From UBA7867 sp964579205 (lineage in GTDB: Bacteria > Bacillota > Clostridia > Christensenellales > UBA1242), in NCBI GenBank assembly GCA_964579205.1, contig CAZOFH010000003.1, positions 58,221 to 122,220 of the forward strand: a stretch of 64,000 nt of DNA, given 5' to 3'. The position numbers and the translations under genes were made by a program. The notes under the pieces are model-generated. The model was not told where the DNA came from. It saw nothing but the letters and a program-made list of their open reading frames with translations, and made no database searches. This document shows, piece by piece, positions 16,696 through 25,677 of the stretch. Position 1 is the stretch's first letter. Each line of letters begins with the position of its first letter.

Positions 16696-17292
16696 ATGGA
16701 ATTTGATAAAGAGAGTTTCGAGGCAACATCTGAGGTTATGGCACTGGCTACGATTTGCGAGCAGACACCAATGGGCGAAATGGGCAATGGCGCTTTTGCG
16801 TTTGCCTATGGCAAGGATGCTCTTGCTGCGCTCCCAGGTGAAAACAAGATTGGTTTTACTATGGTTGATGTGCAAAATGGAGTTCGTAGTGACCTCGCGA
16901 CTAACGCAATCGTTAGCAAAATTCTGACTTCTGGGCAAATTTTTGACAAAAATGGCTATCTAAACAACAATTTGGAGACTTTTATTGATGCCCAAGCAGG
17001 GCAGGTCGGCAGTATCGATGCCTTGCGCGCGATTAACGCGCGCGACCCTCAGATTGGCAGACAGCAGGTGCGTGGGCTAAACCAAACTTTGGTCGGCACA
17101 CTTTCTCAGAGCCCTGATTGGGCGAGGGATTTTGTCGAGCGCGCCCGCGTTTTTAGGGGGATTAGTCTCAATTCTAATAATAATTGCGTTCAGGCGACCG
17201 TCCAAAAATTGGGTGAGTATGTCCAACTTGCACGCGACACTAGTCAAAAGAATGTTATCGCGAATATCAACGAGAACGTTCAGAGTAGATAG
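16696..17292 (+). CDS. uncharacterised 198-residue protein
   Basis: I do not recognise this gene. It is soluble, with no signal peptide or membrane helix, has a slightly acidic N-terminal third (MEFDKESFEATSEVMALATI) and a mostly helical remainder with Asn/Gln-rich turns. AAGGAG lies 10 bases before the ATG at 16696; an upstream in-frame ATG at 16654 lacks a ribosome site and is rejected. It is a single-gene unit closed by the terminator at 17309-17335. Confidence 0.7.
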   Translation: MEFDKESFEATSEVMALATICEQTPMGEMGNGAFAFAYGKDALAALPGENKIGFTMVDVQNGVRSDLATNAIVSKILTSGQIFDKNGYLNNNLETFIDAQAGQVGSIDALRAINARDPQIGRQQVRGLNQTLVGTLSQSPDWARDFVERARVFRGISLNSNNNCVQATVQKLGEYVQLARDTSQKNVIANINENVQSR

Positions 17293-17308
17293 CGCATATA
17301 TTTTACCG

Positions 17309-17335
17309 AAACTCCTATTTTGGGAGTTTTTTCTT
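17309..17335 (+). terminator. rho-independent terminator
   Basis: AAACTCC / GGAGTTT stem, short loop and a T run, 17 bases after the stop codon of the 16696-17292 gene. Confidence 0.85.
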
Positions 17336-17383
17336 TGCGTTTCAAAAATATTTGTTGATATATTTGGAAAAATATTTGAAGTG

Positions 17384-17392
17384 TGGTATAAT
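17384..17392 (+). promoter_or_regulatory. extended -10 promoter of the SPFH/zinc-ribbon pair
   Basis: TGG followed by a perfect TATAAT, 30 bases before the ATG. No good -35 is visible at 16-18 bases, fitting an extended -10 promoter. Confidence 0.6.
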
Positions 17393-17422
17393 TTGAGCAT
17401 AAAAAACTAGAGGAGATGTGTT

Positions 17423-18439
17423 ATGGCTATTTTAAAAAATATCGAATGGGTAGATAATAGTAGCAATCTGATTGTTTACAAGTTCCCTATTAACAAGGAC
17501 CAAATCAACAAAGGGTCGGTTTTGACCGTGCGCGAGAGCCAAGTTGCGATTTTTGTGGACAAAGGTCGCCTCGCCGATGTGTTTTTGCCGGGCTATTACA
17601 AGTTGTCGACCGACAACATCCCCGTTTTGACAAAATTGATGTCATGGAAGTACGGCTTTGAGACGCCTTTCAAATCGGACATTTATTTTGTGAACACAAA
17701 GCAGTTTACCAACCAAAAATGGGGGACGCTCAATCCGATTTTGATAAGGGACAAGGATTACGGTGCGGTGCGCGTGCGCGCTTTTGGTAATTATTCGTTC
17801 AAAGTCGACGATGCGTATGTGTTTATGCAGAACTTGAGCGGCACAAATGTGCAGTTTAATTCGGATGAAATCGTCGATTACTTGCGCAGTTTTGTCGTGT
17901 CGGGCATTAGCGATGTGATTGGCGAAAGTCAAATTCCTGTCCTTGATATGGCGGGCAATTTGCAAGAAATGTCAAAAATCGTTGAGCAAAAAGTGGCTGA
18001 CGATTTCAAGGCGATTGGTCTCAAACTGACTAAATTCGTTTTTGAGAATTTCTCGCTCCCTGAGGAATTGGAAAAGGCGCTAGACAAAAACGCTAGTATG
18101 GGCGTGTTGCGTGGTAATCTCGATGTGTATACTCAGGTCGAGACTTTGGACGCGATGAAAGAGGCTGCCAAAAATCCAGGGTCAGCAGGTTCGGCGATGG
18201 GCGCTGGTATGGGGCTCGGTATGGGTATGGGAATGGGAAACATTTTCGCCCAAAATATGCAGCAGATGGGTAATCAGAATGCTGGCAAATCTTGTCCTGT
18301 TTGTGGCGCAAATGTGGCGCATAATGCCAAATTTTGTCAGGAATGTGGTCAAAATATGCGACCTACCTGCCCAAATTGTGGAATTGAAGTTCGAGCAAAT
18401 GCAAAGTTTTGTGCGGAGTGTGGAGCCAAATTAAAATGA
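17423..18439 (+). CDS. SPFH-domain protein with C-terminal double zinc ribbon (YdjI-like)
   Basis: A 338-residue protein. Seen: an SPFH/YdjI-like core (residues 1-225, beginning MAILKNIEWVDNSSNLIVYKFP with RESQVAIFVDKGR and RAFGNYSFKV); a Gly/Met-rich linker (about 250-285); and two zinc ribbons, CPVCGANVAHNAKFCQECG and CPNCGIEVRANAKFCAECG, eight Cys in all. In Bacillus subtilis, YdjI is an SPFH-like protein that recruits the PspA homologue to membranes as part of an envelope-stress module with YdjG and YdjH. The next gene overlaps by 4 bases and is YdjG-like, supporting this. No PspA gene is visible here. AGAGGAGATG precedes the start. Confidence 0.82.
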   Translation: MAILKNIEWVDNSSNLIVYKFPINKDQINKGSVLTVRESQVAIFVDKGRLADVFLPGYYKLSTDNIPVLTKLMSWKYGFETPFKSDIYFVNTKQFTNQKWGTLNPILIRDKDYGAVRVRAFGNYSFKVDDAYVFMQNLSGTNVQFNSDEIVDYLRSFVVSGISDVIGESQIPVLDMAGNLQEMSKIVEQKVADDFKAIGLKLTKFVFENFSLPEELEKALDKNASMGVLRGNLDVYTQVETLDAMKEAAKNPGSAGSAMGAGMGLGMGMGMGNIFAQNMQQMGNQNAGKSCPVCGANVAHNAKFCQECGQNMRPTCPNCGIEVRANAKFCAECGAKLK

Positions 18440-19632
18440 TAAAAGAAGATTTGACACAAGAGCAAATTACATCGAATTTTGCTGATGCTGGTTACGATGT
18501 ATGGGAAGAGGTGGAGAGCGAAAATTCTACTCCCGACAGCCAGCCAGCACCACAGAATGTCAAAAAAAAGAAAACGCTAGAAGAAAAACTTTATTCTGAT
18601 GACCATATCGATACCGTGATTCAAAAATGTCCGAATTGCGGCGGCGAGACGGTTTTTGATGTAAAATCGCAAAAGACCAAGTGCCTCTATTGCGGCGGCT
18701 GCTTTGATATTAATATTGAGCAGCAGGTGTCTGAGCAGGATATTGAGAGTTTGTTGACGCAGGCGACCGTGTGGAAGGATGCGGATGTTTATCGCTGCCA
18801 GACTTGTGGAGCAAAACAGATAATTAGCAAGCAGGATGTCGCAATGGAATGTTCGTTCTGCGGCACGACACATATTGTCAAGACGGAAGAATTGCCGGGA
18901 CTCAAGCCACAAGGCGTCGTTCCATTCAAAATGCCAGTGGAAAAAGTCTCAGACTGTGCGTTAAAATGGGTGAAAAAACGATTTTTTGCCCCACTTGCGT
19001 TCAAAAAAAGTGCTATTCCTGAGAATATTCACGGCGTTTATAACCCTGTATTTACTTTTGATAGCGAAACTGTGTCGACTTACCGCGGGCGCTTGGGGCG
19101 TCGAGTGAATGTGGGCAAAGATTCTTATATTCATTATTTTAACATTGAGGGTGATATCGAGGTGAAATTTGATGACTTGCTCGTGCAAGCGTCCTCTTCC
19201 ATCACGACAACCACGTTGAATAAAATTTCGCCCTTTAGTACGAATGACGCGCCTGTCTATACTGACAAGTATTTGCGTGGGTTCAAGGCGACCACATACA
19301 ACAAGGACGGTAAGGCGTGTTGGGCTGAGGGTAAAGATTTGATGAGTGCTCAGATTGAGCAGAAAATTTTGAGCAAGTACGATTATGATATAAAACAGCA
19401 CCTCAAGGTCAAGACTGCTTTTCTCAAGCAGCGGTACAAGTATATTTTGGTGCCTGTCTATGTCGGTCACCACACTTACAAAGGTAAACTCTACAATTTT
19501 TATGTAAACGGCGAAAACGGTAAGGTAACAGGCAAGACGCCAGTCAGCCCGTTTAAGGTTGCGCTGGTCGTGATTTTGTCGATTTTGTTTGTCGTGGGTA
19601 TCTGTTTGTTGTCGATGAATCTTGATTTGTGA
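18436..19632 (+). CDS. TFIIB-type zinc-ribbon membrane protein (YdjG-like)
   Basis: A 398-residue protein with two zinc ribbons: CPNCGG..CLYCGG (about residues 57-82) and CQTCGA..CSFCGT (about 116-140). A long beta-rich middle region with no recognised motif follows, and a single C-terminal membrane helix (about 376-394) ends it. The start at 18436 overlaps the previous TGA (ATGA, 4 bases), and an earlier in-frame start is rejected because it lies deep in the upstream gene. Homologues in Bacillus (YdjG) work with YdjI and YdjH at the membrane. Together with the SPFH protein it probably forms a two-gene envelope-stress module. Confidence 0.8.
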   Translation: MIKEDLTQEQITSNFADAGYDVWEEVESENSTPDSQPAPQNVKKKKTLEEKLYSDDHIDTVIQKCPNCGGETVFDVKSQKTKCLYCGGCFDINIEQQVSEQDIESLLTQATVWKDADVYRCQTCGAKQIISKQDVAMECSFCGTTHIVKTEELPGLKPQGVVPFKMPVEKVSDCALKWVKKRFFAPLAFKKSAIPENIHGVYNPVFTFDSETVSTYRGRLGRRVNVGKDSYIHYFNIEGDIEVKFDDLLVQASSSITTTTLNKISPFSTNDAPVYTDKYLRGFKATTYNKDGKACWAEGKDLMSAQIEQKILSKYDYDIKQHLKVKTAFLKQRYKYILVPVYVGHHTYKGKLYNFYVNGENGKVTGKTPVSPFKVALVVILSILFVVGICLLSMNLDL

Positions 19633-19692
19633 GCAGTTTTGATGAGATTTTGAGTAAAAATTATCAAAAATTAATAAATTGAGTCAAATTAT

Positions 19693-19721
19693 TTGTAAAT
19701 ACAAAGCAAAACCTGTATAAT
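19693..19721 (+). promoter_or_regulatory. promoter of the 19751-20623 membrane-protein pair
   Basis: TTGTAA, 17 bases, perfect TATAAT, 29 bases before the ATG at 19751. Confidence 0.7.
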
Positions 19722-19750
19722 TATAAAAAATAAAAAAGGAAATTGATTAT

Positions 19751-20170
19751 ATGAGTTGGAGTGAAATTGCGCTGATTGTAGTCGGCGCGGTGCTGGTCAT
19801 CGTGGTTTTGGCTTGGATAATTAGTGCGGTTGTGCGCCACCGCAAAAAAGATGGCGAAGTCGTGGACGGTATTTATGTGCGCAAGAATGTGCGCTATACC
19901 AAGCACGACGAAATTACCCAAAAAGATGGTTCGGTCAGAGTTAGTTTTAGAGAAGGGGATGTTATGCTTGATTGTGGGCAAACTTATCTCGTAGCAAAAG
20001 AAAGCAAACTCTTGCCGGGCAAGTATACTGTGCTGGTGGCTAACGAGAATATGCCTGAGGTAAAAATTCGTCTCGGAGGGCTGACTCGCGCGTATGCACA
20101 CAATAGCGATATCGTGTTGGCGGAGGGCGACAAAATTTGCGCCGTTTCTGCGACAGTGATTTTGAGATAA
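19751..20170 (+). CDS. small membrane-anchored protein of unknown function
   Basis: A 139-residue protein: one N-terminal membrane helix (about residues 6-27, IALIVVGAVLVIVVLAWIIS), an RHRKK stop-transfer sequence, then a soluble domain of about 105 residues that is beta-rich (VRVSFREGDVMLDCG, LPGKYTVLVA). The basic stop-transfer suggests that the soluble part is cytoplasmic. No recognised family. The next membrane-protein gene begins 12 bases later, so the two form a small operon from the promoter at 19693. Confidence 0.72.
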   Translation: MSWSEIALIVVGAVLVIVVLAWIISAVVRHRKKDGEVVDGIYVRKNVRYTKHDEITQKDGSVRVSFREGDVMLDCGQTYLVAKESKLLPGKYTVLVANENMPEVKIRLGGLTRAYAHNSDIVLAEGDKICAVSATVILR

Positions 20171-20182
20171 TCGGGAGGGAAT

Positions 20183-20623
20183 ATGAATAAAAAATTTTTG
20201 ACGAGGTCGCTGGCGGCGCTTGCGCTGGTTGCGGCTGCAGTTCTGTACCTGTTGAGCGTGATAAATCCTGAAATTTTTGGATTTTTCAATCTTGCGTGGG
20301 CAGGGCTCATTGTGTCTGGCGCGTGGGGCTTAATATTGTTGTTGGAAGGTGTGTTTGAGCGGAATACTAGTGTAGTCAAAAAATTCAAAATTATTGGCGG
20401 CTCAATCCTGCTCGTTTGCGCAGTGATTTGTGCAGTGTTCGCTTGCTTGCTACCACAAAACTTGGTTGTTCCAATTATCGTTCTCGTAGCTGCAGTTGCA
20501 ATTTTCTTGGGGATTATCGCGACCGGTGGTAAGAAATGGGATGAGGGGGATAACCAAAAAGTTGGTTACGAAAACTATCACCAACGCAAAGAAAGAGAAG
20601 AAAAAGAAAATCAAGATAAATAA
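20183..20623 (+). CDS. four-helix membrane protein of unknown function
   Basis: A 146-residue protein with four hydrophobic helices (about residues 8-28, 36-54, 72-92, 97-115) and a charged tail rich in Lys and Glu (KEREEKENQDK). No family is recognised. GGGAGG precedes its ATG by 6 bases. It is the second gene of the 19751-20623 operon and is followed directly by a strong bidirectional terminator. Confidence 0.72.
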   Translation: MNKKFLTRSLAALALVAAAVLYLLSVINPEIFGFFNLAWAGLIVSGAWGLILLLEGVFERNTSVVKKFKIIGGSILLVCAVICAVFACLLPQNLVVPIIVLVAAVAIFLGIIATGGKKWDEGDNQKVGYENYHQRKEREEKENQDK

Positions 20624-20626
20624 ACA

Positions 20627-20668
20627 AAAACAGTGCTGTTTCATAATCGAGTGAAACAACACTGTTTT
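20627..20668. terminator. bidirectional terminator between convergent genes
   Basis: 17-bp stem AAAACAGTGCTGTTTCA / TGAAACAACACTGTTTT with one mismatch and an 8-base loop. It fills the 50-base gap between the two convergent stop codons. Confidence 0.9.
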
Positions 20669-20675
20669 TTATTTA

Positions 20676-21137
20676 TTATCGTGACATTGTAGGGAAATCT
20701 TTGTCAGATGATTTTTCAGCAAAATCATCTGCGCGCTGAATGCTGCGCGGCGCAAGAATAGTGTCTTCTGGACAAACACCCACATATTCGCCGCTACAAA
20801 CTTTCACAATCCTAGTGGCGTTGTCTGCCTTGAGTTCTCGATAAATAGGGGAGTCAGTGCCCAATTCTTGTGCTACTGCATTCAAATTATAAGTCTTGCC
20901 AATGTAGTATTGGCTGCGGTTGACCACTTCTCCGATGAAGACTGTATCGTCAATATCGCTCTGACGGCTGACTCTATCGAATAGCTCAAACCCAATACAA
21001 GTATTCGGGAATATTAAAGTGCTAATGTCGCGACGCTTTATTGCCTTTTCTTGCGTAACATAATGCCCATAATTGTAGTAAGTATATGAGATAAAGTGAA
21101 ACAAACGATAATTGTATTCAAACTTTTGCTCAGACAT
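20676..21137 (-). CDS. uncharacterised 153-residue protein
   Basis: I do not recognise this protein. It is soluble, with aromatic-rich N-terminus (FEYNYRLFHFISYTYYNYGH), then a mixed region with GFELFDRVSRQ and VVNRSQYYIGKTY, and a polar Ser/Asp-rich tail. No signal peptide. GAGAGG precedes the ATG. It is a single-gene unit with its own promoter at 21162-21190 and shares the terminator at 20627-20668. Confidence 0.68.
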   Translation of the reverse strand: MSEQKFEYNYRLFHFISYTYYNYGHYVTQEKAIKRRDISTLIFPNTCIGFELFDRVSRQSDIDDTVFIGEVVNRSQYYIGKTYNLNAVAQELGTDSPIYRELKADNATRIVKVCSGEYVGVCPEDTILAPRSIQRADDFAEKSSDKDFPTMSR

Positions 21138-21161
21138 AATTGACCTCTCTTGGTTTTTGTT

Positions 21162-21190
21162 ATTTTAACATATGTTTGAGTTTTCGTCAA
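21162..21190 (-). promoter_or_regulatory. promoter of the 20676-21137 gene
   Basis: On the minus strand TTGACG, 17 bases, TAAAAT, 24 bases before the ATG. Confidence 0.65.
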
Positions 21191-21220
21191 TACTTATTGG
21201 CAAATTTGCAAAATTAATTT

Positions 21221-21970
21221 TTAGAATAACATAGCAATCGCATAAAGCAGCACGATATGTGCTGGATAGAAAATATAGAAAAAGTATTTTAATCGCAACT
21301 TGCCGCGTGCGCCGTTGTAGAATGCTAGCGGGATAAGCGCCAATAATGCGACTATCTGATTACCACCCAAAGCAATAGCCAGCGCGAGTAGGGCAATACC
21401 CAAAAACATCAAACGGCAGGGCTGACTGTCAAAACGATTTAGTGTGCCTGCATTGATGCCCTTTAGACTTGGGATGCTAGCAAAAAATGCAACCATAACC
21501 CCATAAATACCATAGTCTACTGCCAAAATATTGCAACTAAGTGCGCAAAAAATGAGAGTTGTTGCAAAAAGTAATAAGTAAAAAATGTTATTGAACCAAC
21601 TAAATTTTTGCTCAAATATCACTTGTTTGCATTTTTGAAAGGAGTAAATCAGAGTAATAGAAAGCGCAAAACAAATAAAAATATTTCCAAAATACATCCC
21701 AATACAAGCATACTGCACTATCATCATTAGCATTCCGAGTATTGCCATAAACAGCAAATACTTGGGTTTGTTGCGAGTGTGCTTGCAACCCTCGGCGATA
21801 AAGAATGCAAAAATTGGCATCGCCAGTCTGCCGATGGTGCGAAAGAAGGTGACTTGCGGAAAAAGTATCATCCCAATATGATCAAGAAGCATACATACAC
21901 AAGCAAATATCTTGAGCGTGTTGCCATTCAAAAATCGGAAATTATGTGACTGAGCGAAACTAGGCGTCAA
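21221..21970 (-). CDS. TraX family membrane protein
   Basis: A 249-residue polytopic membrane protein. TraX of the F plasmid acetylates pilin; chromosomal relatives in Bacillota are thought to be acyltransferase-like enzymes of the cell surface, with unknown substrates. Seen: the family start NGNTLKIFACVCMLLDHIGMILFP with the conserved DH pair; FFRTIGRLAMPIFAFFIAEGCKHT with R and the FAEG-like motif; then six to seven hydrophobic helices and a final helix after KYFFYIFYPAHI. Its start overlaps the preceding zinc-ribbon gene by 4 bases (ATGA), so the two are coupled. Confidence 0.85.
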   Translation of the reverse strand: MTPSFAQSHNFRFLNGNTLKIFACVCMLLDHIGMILFPQVTFFRTIGRLAMPIFAFFIAEGCKHTRNKPKYLLFMAILGMLMMIVQYACIGMYFGNIFICFALSITLIYSFQKCKQVIFEQKFSWFNNIFYLLLFATTLIFCALSCNILAVDYGIYGVMVAFFASIPSLKGINAGTLNRFDSQPCRLMFLGIALLALAIALGGNQIVALLALIPLAFYNGARGKLRLKYFFYIFYPAHIVLLYAIAMLF

Positions 21971-22389
21971 TTATCCTCCTCATCCTCAGGGGTGTCAACA
22001 GCCTCTTCTAGAGAATCGGTGATGTCCTTGATAACAATTTTTGACGAAAAATACCCTGTCTTGAGCATAATTTTGTATGTGGCATTTGGCTTTGCTCGCA
22101 AAACAGCTCGCCCAGTTTTCCACGCAACTTTCGTCACGGCGATTTCTGTTGGCTCGGTAATAGTCAAAAAGAATACATCCCCAAGTTTGACCTCGGTGAT
22201 GAATTCGCCCGATTTGTGATTGTAAACAGTGAGCGTATTGCCCCCGAGCGGCAAAACATTTGGAGCCTGCACAACCAATTTGATGCGCGTATCGCGGTCG
22301 TAATTTGTCATATCAAATTTGCAATACATACACTCTTGCGACGCGCTCTGAATTTCCTTGCCGCAACTAGGGCATTTGATAAAAGCCAT
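21967..22389 (-). CDS. zinc-ribbon protein coupled to the TraX-family gene
   Basis: A 140-residue protein with an N-terminal zinc ribbon (CPSCGKEIQSASQECMYC, residues 6-23), a beta-rich domain (about 35-120) and an acidic tail (EEAVDTPEDEEDN). The Cys4 ribbon plus small beta domain recalls uncharacterised Bacillota proteins often near membrane genes. It is first in the operon, from the promoter at 22416-22444, with a GAGGTGAG ribosome site. Confidence 0.75.
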   Translation of the reverse strand: MAFIKCPSCGKEIQSASQECMYCKFDMTNYDRDTRIKLVVQAPNVLPLGGNTLTVYNHKSGEFITEVKLGDVFFLTITEPTEIAVTKVAWKTGRAVLRAKPNATYKIMLKTGYFSSKIVIKDITDSLEEAVDTPEDEEDN

Positions 22390-22415
22390 TTTCTCACCTC
22401 AATTTCTTTGTTTTA

Positions 22416-22444
22416 ATTTTACACAAATATGTCGTAAAAGGCAA
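22416..22444 (-). promoter_or_regulatory. promoter of the zinc-ribbon/TraX operon
   Basis: On the minus strand TTGCCT, 17 bases, TAAAAT, with TG two bases before the -10. Confidence 0.6.
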
Positions 22445-22586
22445 GCGATTACATCTATAATATAAAATTTGAAAAATTCGAATAAAATTCACAAAAAATC
22501 AGCAAAATATTATGAAAAAATCAACAAATTCTATTTATTATTTAAATTACTCAAAAAATCAATATAAAATATTTTCACAAAAGAGA

Positions 22587-23093
22587 CTAATATCTGACTT
22601 GTTCAATATCTGTCAACTGCTCAGAGTGCTGCTCAGACTGTTCGCACTCTTGAGTTTGTGCGTCAAATTGCTCGGCAGGGTAGAGGCGCGCTGCTTCTTC
22701 TCGCTCACATTGCAAAAAATACAGTCTGTCGCCCTTGCGCTCCATTGCTTTGTGAAAGACCTCAATAGACTCGCCTAAGACTCCGCCATTGTATGCCGCC
22801 CTATAGATAGAGAGCATAGCGGCAGTGACTGCGCAAGTAATGCTTGCTTTTGCACACAGGTCGTTACCAGTCGCCCCAGCTATAGCCAAAAATGCAAACG
22901 CCCCGACATAAAAAGGTACTCCAGAGTTGCAAGCCTCTAGTCCTGTTGCCCTGTGTTTTAAGGCCGTGTAATAACGGTGGTCGACATTGATGCGAAAAGC
23001 ACCCCTGTCATCCTTTTTCTCATCGGCAATACGAGCAGATGGATGCTCGCGCTCTTTTTGGTAACATTTTTGGTACAGTTTGTAAAAATACAT
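22587..23093 (-). CDS. small membrane protein of unknown function
   Basis: A 168-residue protein with a charged N-terminal region (about 1-55), two hydrophobic helices (about 59-77 and 84-104, VPFYVGAFAFLAIAGATG and ITCAVTAAMLSIYRAAYNGG), then a hydrophilic C-terminal region rich in Glu and Gln. No recognised family. It starts 26 bases after argS and a GGAG-type ribosome site precedes it, so it is likely the last gene of the Sel1-argS operon. Similar two-helix small proteins occur at 43182 and 43658, but no clear sequence identity is seen. Confidence 0.65.
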   Translation of the reverse strand: MYFYKLYQKCYQKEREHPSARIADEKKDDRGAFRINVDHRYYTALKHRATGLEACNSGVPFYVGAFAFLAIAGATGNDLCAKASITCAVTAAMLSIYRAAYNGGVLGESIEVFHKAMERKGDRLYFLQCEREEAARLYPAEQFDAQTQECEQSEQHSEQLTDIEQVRY

Positions 23094-23119
23094 AAATTCT
23101 CCTTTGTAAATAAGTTATA

Positions 23120-24796
23120 TTATAGTTGATTAACTACATCAATACCCAAAAGGTAAAGGCAGTTTTTGATAACGATTGCAGTTTTTGCAATCAACCCAAG
23201 GCGCGCCTGCTTTAGCGCAAAATCCTCAACATTCAAAATGCTCTCTGCTGAATAAAATTGACTAAACTTGCTAGTCAGGCTGAATACGTAATTGGTCAGC
23301 AAACTAGGGTTTAGATTGCGATATGTAGCGAAAATCGTACTCTCAAAATTGTACAACTGCTTTATCAAACTCAGTTCGCTAGCGCTGGTGAGCAACCCAA
23401 AATCAGGATTGTCAAAATCGCAATCCGCCTTGTTGAGTACAGATTGAATACGCGCGTAATTGTATTGAGCGTAAAGGCTACTATCACCAGTAAAGTTGAG
23501 TGCATTTTCCCAGTCAAAAAGCACATTCTTTTCGGGGCTACTCTTCAAAATGCTGTATTTTAGCGCACCGTAGCCGACAACTTTTGCTTTGTCAAGGTCG
23601 TTAATCCCGCGTTTTTGCTTGATAATATCATTCGCTTTGTTGGTAATCTCGCGCATAAAATCAGCCAAAAGCACGACATTCCCTTGACGTGTACTCATCT
23701 TGCCGTCGGGGAGCAATACAAAAGAGTAGTGTACAACCTCGGCAGGCTCAGCCCCCAAAAGTCGCATCGCCGCACTAATCTGCTGGAAATAAACCTTTTG
23801 GTCTTCACCTAGCACCAAAAGATTGCGGTCGGCGCCACTCCGCGCCTTGTCTAGACTATAGCAAATATCACGCAAAGCGTACAGACTGGTCTTGTCTTGA
23901 CGGGTCACGACCAGCATAGGGTTGTCAATGCCGATTTTTTCGCCGTGCTGATCCAAAACCAGCCTGCCATTCTCGTCTTCAAACAGTTGTGGAGATTTTT
24001 TGAGTTCCTCCAAAACCTTGTCTGTGATGTGCTCGTGAATGTAGTGCGATTCATAGTCAAAATGGTCCCAACAAATGCCTAATTCGTTAAAAATCGCAGT
24101 CTGCCCCTTGATGCAGGTGCCGACAATTCGATTGAACTCAGCAATAACAGTGGCGTCACCATTCTCAAATTTATTAAGATAAGCAAAAACCTCTTGCTCG
24201 ATTTGCGGGTCAGTTTTAGCGCGCTCGTTGATATCAATATAGATTTGCAAAAGGTCGTCAAAAGTCACGTTAGGCTTGTCGTGAGTGGCGTAAACCAGCA
24301 TCGCAATCTGTTTGCCGACATCATTGACAAAGTAGTGAGTGTCAGTGCGCCACCCCAAAAACCTAAAAACACGCACCAAACTATCCGCGATGAGTGCATT
24401 CCTCGCGCGCCCAATGTGCGGACTGGCGTTAGGGTTGATGCTGGTGTGCTCGATGAGTACAGTTTTGTCACGCATCCCCGAAATTTCACTGATTTGCTCT
24501 TGGGTAATGTGGAGATTATCCATCATTTGCTTGGCAACAAATTGCGGCGCAAAAGTGAAATTAAGAAAGCCTCCAACACTCTCAACCTTGACAATATTGT
24601 CATCATTCAAACCGTCAGCCAACTGCTCAGCAATCGCCACGGGCGCCTGATGCAAGACCTTGCTCAACTTGAAACAAGGTAGGGAAACATCCCCGCGCTC
24701 AGGTGCTGGCGTCTCCAAAAACTCCAAAATCTGCTCACGCTCCAAGCCATTTTGCTGGCAAAGCAAATCTGCAATATATTCATATAAAATGTTCAT
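23120..24796 (-). CDS. argS: arginine--tRNA ligase
   Basis: Charges tRNA-Arg with arginine. Seen in 558 residues: N-terminal tRNA D-loop recognition domain; class I HIGH-type motif INPNASPHIGRARN with HIGR at 127-130; YVNDVGKQI; LVLGEDQKVYFQQI; KMSTRQGNVV as the KMSKS loop; and the C-terminal DALR anticodon-binding domain ending KNCLYLLGIDV. Length and domain order are normal. It lies 23 bases after the Sel1-repeat gene and is co-transcribed with it from the promoter at 25649-25677. Confidence 0.97.
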   Translation of the reverse strand: MNILYEYIADLLCQQNGLEREQILEFLETPAPERGDVSLPCFKLSKVLHQAPVAIAEQLADGLNDDNIVKVESVGGFLNFTFAPQFVAKQMMDNLHITQEQISEISGMRDKTVLIEHTSINPNASPHIGRARNALIADSLVRVFRFLGWRTDTHYFVNDVGKQIAMLVYATHDKPNVTFDDLLQIYIDINERAKTDPQIEQEVFAYLNKFENGDATVIAEFNRIVGTCIKGQTAIFNELGICWDHFDYESHYIHEHITDKVLEELKKSPQLFEDENGRLVLDQHGEKIGIDNPMLVVTRQDKTSLYALRDICYSLDKARSGADRNLLVLGEDQKVYFQQISAAMRLLGAEPAEVVHYSFVLLPDGKMSTRQGNVVLLADFMREITNKANDIIKQKRGINDLDKAKVVGYGALKYSILKSSPEKNVLFDWENALNFTGDSSLYAQYNYARIQSVLNKADCDFDNPDFGLLTSASELSLIKQLYNFESTIFATYRNLNPSLLTNYVFSLTSKFSQFYSAESILNVEDFALKQARLGLIAKTAIVIKNCLYLLGIDVVNQL

Positions 24797-24818
24797 AAAA
24801 AATCCTCATTATTCTGAA

Positions 24819-25619
24819 TTACTCTGATTTTGTAGATTTGAGAACTTCGTTGATAGCGTCAACTGCAGGAGCGAAACGCAGCGCGTAACATTGCTCCATA
24901 TAGTGTTGCGAAGCGGTCAAATCTTTTTGCACGATAGTCCCTCGTGCCAACTCAATAGCCAGCCACATCATCGCGCGAATCTCTTGCTTTTGCGCGGCGC
25001 TATTGATAAAACGCAGCCCCTCGTCCTTGGTCTCTGGCTTTTGCAGCAAGCCAATCCCGTGCTCAAACTCGGCGAACTTGCACCCATTCTGCACCGACCA
25101 CATCAATAACTTGTGCGATTTCTGCTGGTCTGCAGGCGTCGACTCGCTGCCTATCATATATAATGCACCAGTAAAATAAACCGCCTCAGGCACTTTTTGC
25201 GTAGCCAAACGCTTAAAAATCTTGGCAGCCTTCTCCAAATCGGGCTGAACGCCAATGCCCATCAAGGTGCAGTACCCAGCGCGCAACTGTGCCGGCACGC
25301 TACCGAGTTTGACAGCCTTGCGCAGCCTCTCGACGCCCTCGTCCTTTTTGTTATGCTGAAAATACGCAGTCGCCAGCAAAAAATTTGCCTCAGCATCGTC
25401 GACCTTTGCCCAAACGCCCATAGCCTCATTCACGCGTTTTGCCCTGTCGACCGACTTGTCACGATACAGCGCCAAAGCAGCTTGATTGAGTGTGTGACCG
25501 TCGCGACCTTGCCCTGCTGCGATAATCTCTCGATATTCGCCGACCTCACTAAACGGCATCACCCTCAGTTCGCATTTGAACGCCTCATAATTTAATTGTT
25601 GCGGAGTTAATTGTTCCAT
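24819..25619 (-). CDS. Sel1-like (TPR-type) repeat protein
   Basis: A 266-residue helical-repeat protein. Seen: successive repeats with the Sel1 pattern, for example AQLRAGYCTLMGIGVQPDLEKAAKIFKRLA and further copies near residues 150-185 and 205-250 (ELARGTIVQKDLTASQHYMEQCYAL). Such repeats mediate protein-protein contacts; no enzymatic domain or signal peptide is visible. It is first in an operon with argS. A GAGGT ribosome site and a clear promoter precede it. Partner unknown. Confidence 0.8.
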   Translation of the reverse strand: MEQLTPQQLNYEAFKCELRVMPFSEVGEYREIIAAGQGRDGHTLNQAALALYRDKSVDRAKRVNEAMGVWAKVDDAEANFLLATAYFQHNKKDEGVERLRKAVKLGSVPAQLRAGYCTLMGIGVQPDLEKAAKIFKRLATQKVPEAVYFTGALYMIGSESTPADQQKSHKLLMWSVQNGCKFAEFEHGIGLLQKPETKDEGLRFINSAAQKQEIRAMMWLAIELARGTIVQKDLTASQHYMEQCYALRFAPAVDAINEVLKSTKSE

Positions 25620-25648
25620 ACATACCTCACTTATAAAAGTTTGAGGAT

Positions 25649-25677
25649 ATTATAACATAAATAAAGGAATAATTCAA
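25649..25677 (-). promoter_or_regulatory. promoter of the Sel1-argS operon
   Basis: On the minus strand TTGAAT, 17 bases, perfect TATAAT, 29 bases before the ATG. Confidence 0.75.
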